Positions 7,717-16,564 of a stretch of 64,000 nt of DNA are shown here, one piece after another. Each line of letters opens with the position of its first letter. The stretch's first letter is position 1. The DNA comes from Kiritimatiellia bacterium (GTDB lineage: Bacteria > Verrucomicrobiota > Kiritimatiellia > PWTM01): positions 1-64,000 of the forward strand of contig JAOACR010000009.1 in NCBI GenBank assembly GCA_026417735.1, given 5' to 3'. The position numbers and the translations under genes were made by a program. The notes below the pieces were generated by a model. That model was not told the DNA's origin and ran no database searches. It saw only the letters and a list, made by a program, of their open reading frames with translations.

Positions 7717-9300
7717 TCAGGTCGCCTCCGCAGACTGCGGCGTTGTCCCCTCCGGTGGTGTCCGAACATACTGGCGGCAGAGATCTCGAAGCCACGACCA
7801 GTTGGCCCTTGCCAGCTCCGTGGTCCGCATGCGCCATCGCCAGTTGCCGACCCCAACCCCCGGCACGTTCATTCGCGCTTCGCGCCCCAACCCCAGCACG
7901 TCCTGCATCGGCACAATTGCCCAGTTCGCGGGTGAGCGCCATACGACCTCGATCATGCGCCAGTGCACGTCGCTACCATCTGTCTGCAGATACCGCGCCA
8001 CCGCCTCGCGGAGCCGGCGATGACGCTCCACGCCTTCTGTGGACTCTTGCCCCGGCTCAGCAGAAAACCATCCCACCGCGGTGTCGTTGTCGTGTGTGCC
8101 GGTGTAGATCACCGTGTCCGGTTCACACGCTTCGGGTACCGCGGGCGGCGTTTCCAGCAGACGCTCGAACGCAAACTGCAGCACCAGCATACCCGGCAGT
8201 CGAAAGCGGCGTCGAAGCCCCTCAACCGCGTCCGTGATGACCCCCAGGTTCTCCGCAACGATCGGCAGCCGGCCGAGCCGGCGGCGCACCGCGGCCAGCA
8301 GCTCCGCGCCGGGGCTCGGCCGCCATTGCCCTTCCACAGCAGTTGTTGCCCCCGCCGGCACCTCCCAGACCGCCTCAAAACCGCGGAAGTGATCCAACCG
8401 CACATGATCAAACAGCGCAGCCGCATGACGCAGCCGTTCGATCCACCATTTGAACCCGGTTCTGCGATGCTGTTCCCACGCGTAGACGGGGTTACCCCAT
8501 AGCTGCCCTGTGGCGCTGAAATAATCGGGCGGCACCCCCGCGACCACACGTGGACGACCTTCGCTGTCCAGCTGGAAAAGCTCCCGGTGAGCCCAGACGT
8601 CCGCACTGTCAGCGGCGACGAAAAAGGGGACGTCGCCGATTAGTTCCACACCGGTTCGGCGAGCGGTGGCCCGCAGCCGCCGCCACTGTCGAGTGAACCA
8701 AAACTGGATCACCCGCTGGGTTTCCACCTCCTCCCGCAGATCTCGCAAAAGAGACTCCACGATCCTGGGCTTCCGCAGCCGCACGTCGCGTGGCCACTGC
8801 CACCATGGCGCGTTACCGTTCCGCTCGCGCAGCGCCAGGAAGAGGGCCACGTCGTCCACCCACCTACCTGCACGGGCAAGCCAGCGCCCATAGGCCAGAT
8901 GCTCGTCCGGGCGCGCTCGTTGCCGCCATCGCGCGACCGCCGCCCGCAGCCGCTCCATTTTCCAGGGGCGAAGCGCCTCGAATTCCGCCCGGCCCCCGTC
9001 ACCACCGGGTGCGCCGGCGATTTCCTCGGCGCCAATCCATCCCTCCGCCGCAAGATCTTCGAGCGAGATCAACAGCGGATTGCCGGCAAACGAACTGACC
9101 GCATCGTAGGGCGAATCGCCCCCGCCGGGCGGATGAATCGGCAGCATCTGCCACAGCGCGAGGCCGGCTTCGCGCAGCCGCTGGAGCCATTCACGTGCCC
9201 ACCGCCCGAGGTCCCCCACCCCGCCGGGGCCGGGCAACGATGTGACATGTAGCAGGATACCTCCCTGCCGCTGGGTCGCCGGCATTGCCCGGGCGGTCAT
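7717..9300 (-). CDS. malQ: 4-alpha-glucanotransferase (amylomaltase, GH77)
   Basis: Transfers alpha-1,4-glucan segments between maltodextrins, in the cytosol. The 527-residue length is typical of the short bacterial form. Visible motifs are GGILLHVTSLPGPGGVGDLG at the N-terminus, ELIGDVPFFVAADSADVWAH, FDHVRLDHFRGFEAVWEVP with the nucleophile Asp, IVAENLGVITDAVEGLR with the acid/base Glu, and YTGTHDNDTAVGW with the transition-state Asp. It starts 34 bases after the hypB stop on the same strand, so it may be co-transcribed with the hyp operon, although the functions are unrelated. No glycogen phosphorylase or branching enzyme is nearby. Confidence 0.96.
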   Translation of the reverse strand: MTARAMPATQRQGGILLHVTSLPGPGGVGDLGRWAREWLQRLREAGLALWQMLPIHPPGGGDSPYDAVSSFAGNPLLISLEDLAAEGWIGAEEIAGAPGGDGGRAEFEALRPWKMERLRAAVARWRQRARPDEHLAYGRWLARAGRWVDDVALFLALRERNGNAPWWQWPRDVRLRKPRIVESLLRDLREEVETQRVIQFWFTRQWRRLRATARRTGVELIGDVPFFVAADSADVWAHRELFQLDSEGRPRVVAGVPPDYFSATGQLWGNPVYAWEQHRRTGFKWWIERLRHAAALFDHVRLDHFRGFEAVWEVPAGATTAVEGQWRPSPGAELLAAVRRRLGRLPIVAENLGVITDAVEGLRRRFRLPGMLVLQFAFERLLETPPAVPEACEPDTVIYTGTHDNDTAVGWFSAEPGQESTEGVERHRRLREAVARYLQTDGSDVHWRMIEVVWRSPANWAIVPMQDVLGLGREARMNVPGVGVGNWRWRMRTTELARANWSWLRDLCRQYVRTPPEGTTPQSAEAT

Positions 9301-9334
9301 TCTCCGCTCCTCCCCTTGCCCCGCCGCCGCCCGC

Positions 9335-10120
9335 TCACCCCGCCGCCCGTACCAGATACTCGATCCACGTGTCCATCCCCTCGCCGGTACGGGCGCTCAA
9401 TTCAAGAATGAAAAGACCCGGATGAACCGACCGCAACGCCCGCAAACACGCCGCCCGGTCCCAGCCGACAGCAGCCGCCAGGTCGAGCTTCGTGATGATC
9501 GCCATCCCCGCCGCCGCAAACACCGCGGGATATTTCAGCGGCTTGTCCTCTCCCTCGGTCACCGAAAGCAGTGCCACCTTCAGATGCTCGCCGAGATCGA
9601 ATGCGGCCGGGCACACCAGATTGCCCACGTTTTCAATGAACAGCAGCCGGGTGTCCTCTTTGATCACCTGTGGCAGACAACGCCTCACCTGCTCCGCGTT
9701 CAGGTGACAGGCGGAGAGCGTCTCGATCTGGTGCACCTGCGCGCCGCGGCCCTCCAGCCGGCGAGCGTCACGGTCAGTCCTCACATCTCCCGTGATCACC
9801 GCGCAACCCACGCGATCGCGGAGCCGGTCGAGCGTGCGCTCGAGCAGCAGCGTCTTGCCGGAGCCGGGCGCGGAAATGAGGTTGAACGCGACCACACCGC
9901 GCTCGTCGAGCCACGCACGGTTTCGGGCGGCGATCTCCGCGTTCACCGCCAGCAGATCCGTCCCCACCTGGATGCGCCGGCGAGCGCCGTGCTCCCCTTC
10001 CGGGGAATGTGCGTGGACGTGGGAATGAGGATGCTCGTGATGATGGTGATGATCGGCCGCGGCGCCCGCCCTCGCGGAAGCCTCACCGCCCGTGTTGCTG
10101 CAACCACACGTTTCACACAT
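9335..10120 (-). CDS. hypB: hydrogenase/urease nickel incorporation GTPase HypB
   Basis: Delivers nickel to [NiFe] hydrogenase with HypA, powered by GTP. The 261-residue product begins MCETCGC, the high-affinity nickel site of E. coli-type HypB. A His-rich nickel-storage stretch follows (residues 24-38, ten His). The GTPase domain has the P-loop SAPGSGKT (residues 83-90), a metal-site Cys/His pair in LSACHLN, FIENVGNLVCP, and ITKLDLAA as the guanine-specificity motif. Its start overlaps the hypA stop by 8 bases. It is the last hyp gene before malQ. Confidence 0.97.
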   Translation of the reverse strand: MCETCGCSNTGGEASARAGAAADHHHHHEHPHSHVHAHSPEGEHGARRRIQVGTDLLAVNAEIAARNRAWLDERGVVAFNLISAPGSGKTLLLERTLDRLRDRVGCAVITGDVRTDRDARRLEGRGAQVHQIETLSACHLNAEQVRRCLPQVIKEDTRLLFIENVGNLVCPAAFDLGEHLKVALLSVTEGEDKPLKYPAVFAAAGMAIITKLDLAAAVGWDRAACLRALRSVHPGLFILELSARTGEGMDTWIEYLVRAAG

Positions 10121-10490
10121 CGCTGTGCCTCCGATCTGGCGGAGTCTCTATCGGTTCAATTTCCAGCGACTCCAGGCGCAGTTGGCGCCCGTCCGTGATC
10201 TCCACATGATCGGAGCCGCACTGCCCGCAGACAAGAACGAGCGCGTCCGCCGCGGTAGTTGCGCCACACTGCTCACAGTGCACCTGGGCGGGATAGCGTA
10301 CGATTTCGAGCCGCGCTGCTTCCGCGAGGGTTCCACGGGCCGCAACCGGAAAGGCGAACGCCAGCGCGTCCGGATCCACGCCGGACAACGCGCCGACGCT
10401 CACTCGCAGAGTCACGATCCGCCCTCCAACGCCGTGGGCCGCCCGGAGCGCCGCCTCGACCATTGCCTCCGCAATCGAGAGCTCGTGCAC
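10113..10490 (-). CDS. hypA: hydrogenase maturation nickel metallochaperone HypA
   Basis: Nickel and zinc protein that passes nickel to the hydrogenase large subunit with HypB. The product is 125 residues if it begins at the GTG giving (M)HELSIAEAMVEAAL; the universally conserved His2 and Glu3 that bind nickel are then in place. The zinc site is two CxxC pairs, VHCEQCG and VCGQCGS. AGGGA precedes the GTG. A longer upstream frame would read into hypE and is rejected. The C-terminus extends past the usual end with EIEPIETPPDRRH, overlapping hypB. Confidence 0.94.
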   Translation of the reverse strand: MHELSIAEAMVEAALRAAHGVGGRIVTLRVSVGALSGVDPDALAFAFPVAARGTLAEAARLEIVRYPAQVHCEQCGATTAADALVLVCGQCGSDHVEITDGRQLRLESLEIEPIETPPDRRHSDV

Positions 10491-10503
10491 GCGATCCCTC
10501 GCT

Positions 10504-11523
10504 TCAGCAGATCCGGGGCAGCAGCTCGCCGCGCGGAAGATCCACCAGGCGGCGACCTCCGATCCGGGTCGCAAGCACCACGACGCCGGCGGGGTGTTCG
10601 ACCACCCTCCCGATTTCGGCGGCACCGCGCCCCTCCTCGAGCGCGCACCACCGGCCGAGAATGTCGCCGACAACTTCCGGCGCACACACCGCGATCAGCC
10701 GCCCTTCACACGCCGCCTGCAACACATCAATGCCGAGCAGATCGGCCAGCGCGGCGGTCGGTGGCGCAACCGGCAGCCGCTCCTCGATGATCTCGATGCT
10801 CCAATCGCGCCCACGCACACACTCGTTCAGCACTGCCGCAACACCGCCGCGGGTAGGATCGCGCATCCATCGGACCGCCCCTGCCAGCTCCGCGATCGCC
10901 TCCACCAGCTCCACCACCGGCGCGCTGTCGCTCACTGGCCCGCTTCCCGCCGCCGCCAGCCCCTCCCGTGCCGCCATCACCGCCAGCCCGTGGTCGCCAA
11001 TCGGACCGCTCACCAGCACGCGATCGCCAACACGGATCGTATCCCGGGACAGGACAAAATCTCCGATCGGTTCCCCGATACCCGCCGTGTTCACAAACAT
11101 ACCGTCACATTGGCCCCGCCCCACGACTTTGGTATCGCCGGTTACCACCTGCACGCCACAGCGGCGGGCCGCCTGCGCAACGGAATCCAGCACCTGCCCC
11201 ACCTCCGCCAGCGGCAACCCCTCCTCCAGGATCAGACTCAGCGCCAGCCAACGCGCGCGGCCACCGCAAACCGCCAGGTCGTTCACGGTGCCGTGCACCG
11301 CGAGCGCACCGATGTCGCCTCCCGGAAACCACCGCGGCTGAACGACGTAACTGTCCGCCGTGAACAGCAACGTCGAGTGCTCGCCGCGCAACCGCGCCGC
11401 ATCCGGCAAATCCCGCAGTGGACCGTCGCCGAACCGGGCCCGGATGTGTGTCTCAATGAACTCCGCCATCAAACGGCCGCCCCCTCCGTGCGCAAGCTGC
11501 ACCCGTTCATCGGGAGTCTTCAT
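10504..11523 (-). CDS. hypE: hydrogenase maturation protein HypE
   Basis: Forms the thiocyanate at its C-terminal Cys that becomes the cyanide ligands of the [NiFe] site. The 339-residue protein starts with the characteristic LAHGGGGRLMAEFI, contains the ATP-binding PurM-like fold with FTADSYVVQP and MRDPTRGGVAAVLNE, and ends exactly in PRIC, the carbamoylated and dehydrated Cys. The ATG overlaps the hypD stop by 4 bases. HypF, which charges this Cys with carbamoyl, is not in the window. Confidence 0.97.
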   Translation of the reverse strand: MKTPDERVQLAHGGGGRLMAEFIETHIRARFGDGPLRDLPDAARLRGEHSTLLFTADSYVVQPRWFPGGDIGALAVHGTVNDLAVCGGRARWLALSLILEEGLPLAEVGQVLDSVAQAARRCGVQVVTGDTKVVGRGQCDGMFVNTAGIGEPIGDFVLSRDTIRVGDRVLVSGPIGDHGLAVMAAREGLAAAGSGPVSDSAPVVELVEAIAELAGAVRWMRDPTRGGVAAVLNECVRGRDWSIEIIEERLPVAPPTAALADLLGIDVLQAACEGRLIAVCAPEVVGDILGRWCALEEGRGAAEIGRVVEHPAGVVVLATRIGGRRLVDLPRGELLPRIC

Positions 11524-12638
11524 CGGCTCGGCTCCTCCGCACGTTCATACTTGAACCACGCCGCGCAGCTTCCCTCCGAACTGACCATACACGGGCCCAC
11601 CGGCGAGTCCGGCGTGCACTTCCGTGCGAAGAGCGGACATTCCGGCGGATCTAGCCGGCCGGCGATCACCTCCCCGCAACGGCATCCCCGCACCTCACGG
11701 CCCGTCCCCACCCGGACGCCGTGCCGCAGCTCCGCATCGAACCGCACCGCGCGCTCTCGGCGCAAACGGTAACCGCTGTCGGGGAGGTCACCCAGGCCGC
11801 GCCAGCGAGCGACACAGGGCTCCAGCCATGCCTCAATCAGTCGTTGCGCACGGGGGTTGCCCTGCTCCGTGACGACGCGGTCGTACTCGTTCACCACCGC
11901 CGGCCGGTCCGCCACAATCAACCGCGCCAGTTCCACCAACGCCACCAGGATGTCCAAGGGCTCAAATCCCGCCACCACGCATGGCCGGCGATACCGCTCC
12001 GCGATTGACCGGTAGGCCGCCGCTCCAATCACCGTGCTCACATGCGGAGGGCAGAGAAACCCGTCGATCGCTGCCCCCCCCGCCAGCACCGCCTCCATCG
12101 CCGGCAAAACCCGTTTGAACGCCACCAGCACAGTCAGATTCCGCACCCCGGCCGCCTCGGCGCGTTCAAGCGCCGCCAAGACCGGCGCGATGGTCGTTTC
12201 AAACCCGATCGCGAGAAACACCCACTCTCGAGATGGTTCCGCCGCCGCCAGCCGTACCGCGTCAAGCGGCGAATAACAAACCTGCACCCGACCGCCCCGA
12301 CTCCGGCAGGCCGCCAGCGAATCACCATTGGCCGTCGGCACATGCAGCAGATCACCAAACGTCGCAATCGCGACGCCGCGCGCCGTCAGCGCCAGCGCAG
12401 CCTCGAGGTAACCGCTGTCGGTCACGCAAACGGGACAGCCAGGCCCGCTGATCAGCCGCAAAGAGTGCGGAAGACGCTTTCGAAGACCATGGCGGCCGAC
12501 CGCCATCGTGTGAGTACCGCAGACTTCCATCACCCGCAACGGATCAGCGCGGCCGCGCATGTCCGCCAGAACCGCATGCAGAGCTCTCAGAAGCGACTCG
12601 GCTGCCGCAGGCTGCCGAAATCCGTCCGCGTAACGCAT
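11520..12638 (-). CDS. hypD: hydrogenase maturation protein HypD
   Basis: Iron-sulfur scaffold on which the Fe(CN)2CO unit is built together with HypC. The 372-residue protein has the conserved VCGTHTMAV (Cys40), SGPGCPVCVTD (Cys68 and Cys71), AIGFETTIAP, and a C-terminal 4Fe-4S cysteine set spread over RGCRCGEV, PPECPLF, RKCTPD and PVGPCMVSSEGSC. These positions agree with the family. It is preceded by hypC at 23 bases. Confidence 0.97.
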   Translation of the reverse strand: MRYADGFRQPAAAESLLRALHAVLADMRGRADPLRVMEVCGTHTMAVGRHGLRKRLPHSLRLISGPGCPVCVTDSGYLEAALALTARGVAIATFGDLLHVPTANGDSLAACRSRGGRVQVCYSPLDAVRLAAAEPSREWVFLAIGFETTIAPVLAALERAEAAGVRNLTVLVAFKRVLPAMEAVLAGGAAIDGFLCPPHVSTVIGAAAYRSIAERYRRPCVVAGFEPLDILVALVELARLIVADRPAVVNEYDRVVTEQGNPRAQRLIEAWLEPCVARWRGLGDLPDSGYRLRRERAVRFDAELRHGVRVGTGREVRGCRCGEVIAGRLDPPECPLFARKCTPDSPVGPCMVSSEGSCAAWFKYERAEEPSR

Positions 12639-12661
12639 ACCCTACCTCCGGAACCGCACCG

Positions 12662-12910
12662 TTACCCTGGCGAGGTCGGAGGCTCTTCCGGTGCCGCGCG
12701 GCCGATCGCCTCCAACAGCGACAGCCGCGCCTCCGCTTCTGCAGTATTCAGGCGCTCGATCGCGAAACCAGCGTGCACGATCACATAGTCGCCCGGCCGC
12801 GGGTCCTCAATCAAAGAAACATCCACCTCCAGCCGCAGGCCGTCGCTTTCGGCCAGCGCACGTGCGGGTTCCCGGATCTCGGTCAGCTGCATCGGAACGC
12901 CCAAACACAT
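12662..12910 (-). CDS. hypC: hydrogenase assembly chaperone HypC
   Basis: Small chaperone (82 residues) that carries the iron with its cyanide and CO ligands from HypD to the hydrogenase large subunit. It starts MCLGVPMQL with the essential Cys2. The middle reads VDVSLIEDPRPGDYVIVHAGFAIERL, broken here by nothing unusual; this is the beta-barrel core typical of HypC. No Shine-Dalgarno precedes the ATG; the promoter geometry suggests a leaderless message. First gene of hypC-D-E-A-B. Confidence 0.96.
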   Translation of the reverse strand: MCLGVPMQLTEIREPARALAESDGLRLEVDVSLIEDPRPGDYVIVHAGFAIERLNTAEAEARLSLLEAIGRAAPEEPPTSPG

Positions 12911-12916
12911 ATGCTG

Positions 12917-12944
12917 AATCTATCATGTCGCGTGCGCCGGGCAA
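12917..12944 (-). promoter_or_regulatory. predicted hyp operon promoter, probably leaderless
   Basis: On the minus strand: TTGCCC at 12944-12939, a 16-base spacer, and TAGATT at 12922-12917 preceded by TG one base earlier (extended -10). Seven bases past the -10 is the A of the hypC ATG itself, so transcript and coding region would begin together. No ribosome site lies between. Confidence 0.45.
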
Positions 12945-13197
12945 CCAACCGCCCCCTGAGCGACCGCCTGGCGACGCCGTCACCACAGTGCGAGTGGGCA
13001 CCCGCAACGTCAGAGCACGTTGCCCCCAAACGCACCGGATTCCCGGCTCGAAACTACGCGGACCCCTCCGATGTTGGGGCGGGCACCCACGGGCCCCCTC
13101 TCCCCCCTCACCGCATGGTCACCGGCCCTGCTGCTCCGGGACCGGACGCAAAAGTCGTGCCGGCCGTAGTTTGATTTTGCTCGCCGGGCGGGGCACC

Positions 13198-14325
13198 ATG
13201 AGGGGGGTTCCGGCTCCGATGGTTTCAGCTGACTCGACCTCGCCGACCGTAAACGGCGTCTCATCCGAGGCTCTGCCGGTTCCGATGCGATGGGTCGGAC
13301 CGATTCGGTTTCACGGCGGCATACTGGACGAAGAAGTGTGTGTACCGTTGGCGACCTATGAAGTACCCCTGTGGCCGTCCGTCGAGCGGGGCGCACGGGT
13401 TTCCCGGGAAGCCGGCGGAATCGCGGTGCGTGTGCACAGCGCGGGCATGACCCGGTCGGTCGTGATCGAAGCGGCCAGCTCGATGCGAGCGATGACCATC
13501 GCCGAAGAGATCCGAAATCGGCAGGACGACCTGGCCAGGGCCGCTGAGGCGGGCAGTCGGTATGCTCGGTTGATCGACCTTCACGTAGAGGTTTGCGGTC
13601 CGCTGATCTTTGTGCGCCTTGCGATGAATACTGGCGATGCCGCCGGCCACAATATGGTCACTCGCGCCGCGCAACAAACGCTGGACTGGCTGACCGCGAG
13701 CTGGCCGGAGCTGAGGGCAGTGACGGTCTCGGGCAACCTCTGTAGCGACAAGAAGGTTTCCGCAATCAACGGATTGCTCGGTCGTGGTTGGCGGGCGGTT
13801 GCGGAGCTGGCGGTGGAGCGCGAGGTCTGCCGCCGCCTTCTCCGGACCGAGCCGGAAACAATTGCCGAGCTCAACATCCACAAAAATCTTATCGGCTCCC
13901 AGCTGGCCGGCTCGATCCGCTCCGCCAACGCGCATTTCGCGAATATGTTGTTGGCGATTTATCTGGCGACGGGTCAGGATGCCGCGAACATCGTCGAGGG
14001 TTCCCAGGGCTTCACGCTGGCGTTTGTGCGCGGGGAGACGCTCAGATTCTCGGTCACCCTGCCCAACCTGATCGTCGGCACGGTGGGCGCCGGCAAGGAG
14101 TCCGAGCCCGTGGCTGGGCATTTGCGCAGGCTCGGCTGCCGGGAACAGCGGCCATTGGGGGAAAACGCCCGTCGTCTTGCGGCGATCATTGCGGGGGTGG
14201 TGCTCTGCGGAGAGCTGTCCCTGCTGGCCTCGCTCGGATCACCGGGCGATTTGGTCCGCGCGCATTTGACGATGGAGCGCCGGCGCGCTCGCCGTGGGAC
14301 GCCGGGCGCCGAGACATCCCGATGA
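13198..14325 (+). CDS. mvaA: hydroxymethylglutaryl-CoA reductase
   Basis: Reduces HMG-CoA to mevalonate, the committed step of the mevalonate route to isoprenoids. About 375 residues. Family motifs: VPLATYEVPLWPSVERGARV (substrate loop with catalytic Glu), NTGDAAGHNMVTRAAQ (cofactor loop), GNLCSDKKVSAIN (catalytic Asp and Lys), KNLIGSQLAGSI, GENARRLAAIIAGVVLCGEL and GDLVRAHLTMER with the C-terminal catalytic His. The N-terminus is uncertain: ATG at 13198 or at 13219, the latter 11 bases after a GGGGGG run. First gene of a tight operon with fni, mvaS and mevalonate kinase. Confidence 0.93.
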   Translation: MRGVPAPMVSADSTSPTVNGVSSEALPVPMRWVGPIRFHGGILDEEVCVPLATYEVPLWPSVERGARVSREAGGIAVRVHSAGMTRSVVIEAASSMRAMTIAEEIRNRQDDLARAAEAGSRYARLIDLHVEVCGPLIFVRLAMNTGDAAGHNMVTRAAQQTLDWLTASWPELRAVTVSGNLCSDKKVSAINGLLGRGWRAVAELAVEREVCRRLLRTEPETIAELNIHKNLIGSQLAGSIRSANAHFANMLLAIYLATGQDAANIVEGSQGFTLAFVRGETLRFSVTLPNLIVGTVGAGKESEPVAGHLRRLGCREQRPLGENARRLAAIIAGVVLCGELSLLASLGSPGDLVRAHLTMERRRARRGTPGAETSR

Positions 14326-15398
14326 ACTCGCCGGCAGCCCCAGACCCCGCCAGCGCAACGCCCCGGCGCAAGGAAGAGGCCATCGAAATCCTGCGTGCGG
14401 ACCCCGACACCGACCGCCGGCGACACTATTTCGACCACATCCGGCTGACGCATCGGGCATTGCCAGACGTGAATCTGGACGAGGTGGACACTTCGGTCGA
14501 GTTTCTCGGCCGGCGGCTGTCGTTCCCCCTGTTGATCTCCTCGATGACGGGGGGCTCCTCGGACCGGCTCCGGCAGGTCAACCGGAACCTGGCGGCCGCC
14601 GCGGAAGCGGCCGGTGTGGCGATGGGCGTTGGTTCCCAACGCGTGATGCTGGAGCATCCGGAGGCGGCAGACAGTTTCGACCTGCGGCCGGTGGCGCCGA
14701 CTGCGGTGCTGATGGCCAACCTCGGTGCTGCGCAGATTGCCCGCGGCTGGGGGCTAACGGAATGCCGGCGCGTGGTGGATCACCTCCGGGCAGACGCGCT
14801 GATCATCCACTGCAATCCGCTCCAAGAGGCGATCCAACCGGAGGGTCAGCCACGTTTTCGCGGTGTGGTTGAGCGCATCGCAGAAATCGCCGCCGAGCTG
14901 CCGGTGCCGGTGATCGTGAAGGAGGTCGGCTGCGGAATTTCGCCCACCGATGCCGAACGTTTGCTCGCGGCGGGAGTCCGAATCCTCGACATCGCGGGTG
15001 CGGGCGGCACTTCGTGGAGTCGCATCGAAGACCACCGCCGCCGCGCGTCGGGAGTTCACGATCATCTGGGCGAGACATTTCAGGACTGGGGCATCCCGAC
15101 ACCACTGGCGCTTCGGCTGCTGCGGCCGTTCCGGCCCCGTGCGACGCTGATCGCGTCGGGGGGCATCCGCAATGGGCTGGACATTGCGAAGGCGGTGGTG
15201 CTCGGCGCAACGCTCGCCGGCATCGCCCGGCCGCTGCTGGCACCCGCGATGGAATCGGCGGAGCGTGTTCGGGCCGAGATCGAGCGTCTGCGCCGTGAAT
15301 TCGCGCTCGCGATGTGGTTGTGCGGTGCACGTTGTTTTCACGATTTGTTCGACCGCGAGGACCGATTGCTGCCAGAGGATTCCACATGGAGACGGTGA
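14322..15398 (+). CDS. fni: type 2 isopentenyl-diphosphate delta-isomerase
   Basis: FMN- and NADPH-dependent isomerase interconverting IPP and DMAPP. The 358-residue TIM-barrel protein has an N-terminal RRRHYFDHIRLTHRALPDV, LISSMTGGSSDR, GVGSQRVMLEH, VLMANLGAAQ, IHCNPLQEAIQPEG with the catalytic Gln and metal Glu, VKEVGCGIS, DIAGAGGTSWSRIE and IASGGIRNGLDIAKAVVLG, the last two binding FMN phosphate. All match Fni/IDI-2. The ATG overlaps the HMG-CoA reductase stop (ATGA). Confidence 0.96.
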   Translation: MNSPAAPDPASATPRRKEEAIEILRADPDTDRRRHYFDHIRLTHRALPDVNLDEVDTSVEFLGRRLSFPLLISSMTGGSSDRLRQVNRNLAAAAEAAGVAMGVGSQRVMLEHPEAADSFDLRPVAPTAVLMANLGAAQIARGWGLTECRRVVDHLRADALIIHCNPLQEAIQPEGQPRFRGVVERIAEIAAELPVPVIVKEVGCGISPTDAERLLAAGVRILDIAGAGGTSWSRIEDHRRRASGVHDHLGETFQDWGIPTPLALRLLRPFRPRATLIASGGIRNGLDIAKAVVLGATLAGIARPLLAPAMESAERVRAEIERLRREFALAMWLCGARCFHDLFDREDRLLPEDSTWRR

Positions 15399-16564
15399 GC
15401 GTCGGGATTGACCGGCTGAGCTTCTACTGCCCCGCGTACTTCCTCGATCTGCGCACGCTGGCCGCGGCTCGGGGCGCCGATCCGGCCAAGTACCTGCGTG
15501 GGCTCGGACAGGAACGGATGTCGGTGGCACCTCCCGATGAGGACATCGTCACGATGGGCGCGAGTGCGGCGCTGCCGATCATCGAAGCGGACGGCGCCGA
15601 AGATCTCGACTGGCTGCTCTTTGCGACGGAGACGGGGGTGGACCAGTCGAAGGCCGCGGCGATGTTCGTACACGGGCTGCTGGAACTGCCCCCGAGTTGC
15701 ACCGCGGTCGAAATCAAACAGGCGTGCTACTCCGGCACCGCGGCACTTCAGTTCGCCTGTGGTTGGGTCGCTCGCCACCCCGGTCGCGCAGTGCTGATCA
15801 TAGCCGCGGACATTGCGCGCTATGAGCTGCGCAGCCCGGGTGAACCAACCCAGGGGGCGGGGGCGGTCGCATTGCGCGTCAGTGCGAATCCCAGGCTGAT
15901 CGCGCTCGATCCGATGCGCGGCGCGCACGCGGAAGATGTGATGGATTTCTGGCGCCCAAACTACCGGGAGGAGGCGCTGGTCGACGGTCAGTACTCCACC
16001 CGCGTGTATCTGAACAGTCTCACCGCCGCCTGGCAACGGTACCGGTCGGCGGGCGGACGACCCCCGGACGAGCTGGCCCGCCTCTGTGTTCATTTGCCCT
16101 TTACCCGTATGGCGGAAAAAGCGGTCGCGCAGCTGCAACGTGCCGCCCAATGGCCGGCGTGGAGCGCGGCGGAGATCGAGCGAAGGATCGCGGACGGTCT
16201 GCGGTACAACCGCCAGACCGGCAACACCTACGCGGCCTCCCTCTACGAGTCGGTGACCGCGATGCTCGACACCTCCGCCGAGGACCTGGCGGGGATGCCG
16301 GTAGGACTCTACAGCTACGGGTCCGGTTGCACCGCCGAATTTTTCAGTGGCGTCGTGCAGCCGGACTACCGCGAAGCGCTCTTTGCGGCCGCCCACGCGC
16401 GCCGGCTCGAAGACCGTGTTGAACTGGACTGTGCGCAGTACGAGGATATTGTGCAGCTGCCACTGCCGCGCGACGGTCGCGACCATGTGTTCGCGCAGTA
16501 CCGCACAGGGCCCTTCCGATTCGCCGGCATGAGCCAGCACAAACGGGTGTATGAACGGCTGTGA
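15386..16564 (+). CDS. mvaS: hydroxymethylglutaryl-CoA synthase
   Basis: Condenses acetyl-CoA with acetoacetyl-CoA to HMG-CoA. The 392-residue thiolase-fold protein has Glu82 in LLFATETGVDQSKA, nucleophile Cys114 in IKQACYSGTAAL, and the catalytic His in LCVHLPFTRMAEKA. SYGSGCTAEFFSG near the C-terminus is also characteristic. The start METVSVGIDR overlaps the fni stop by 13 bases. A longer upstream frame would run through fni and is rejected. With HMG-CoA reductase it covers the first part of the mevalonate route. Confidence 0.96.
   Translation: METVSVGIDRLSFYCPAYFLDLRTLAAARGADPAKYLRGLGQERMSVAPPDEDIVTMGASAALPIIEADGAEDLDWLLFATETGVDQSKAAAMFVHGLLELPPSCTAVEIKQACYSGTAALQFACGWVARHPGRAVLIIAADIARYELRSPGEPTQGAGAVALRVSANPRLIALDPMRGAHAEDVMDFWRPNYREEALVDGQYSTRVYLNSLTAAWQRYRSAGGRPPDELARLCVHLPFTRMAEKAVAQLQRAAQWPAWSAAEIERRIADGLRYNRQTGNTYAASLYESVTAMLDTSAEDLAGMPVGLYSYGSGCTAEFFSGVVQPDYREALFAAAHARRLEDRVELDCAQYEDIVQLPLPRDGRDHVFAQYRTGPFRFAGMSQHKRVYERL

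Noticed and set aside
12691-13197. N-terminal extension of HMG-CoA reductase
   Set aside because: The frame is open upstream, but it runs antisense to hypC and gives Pro/Arg-rich sequence unlike the family.
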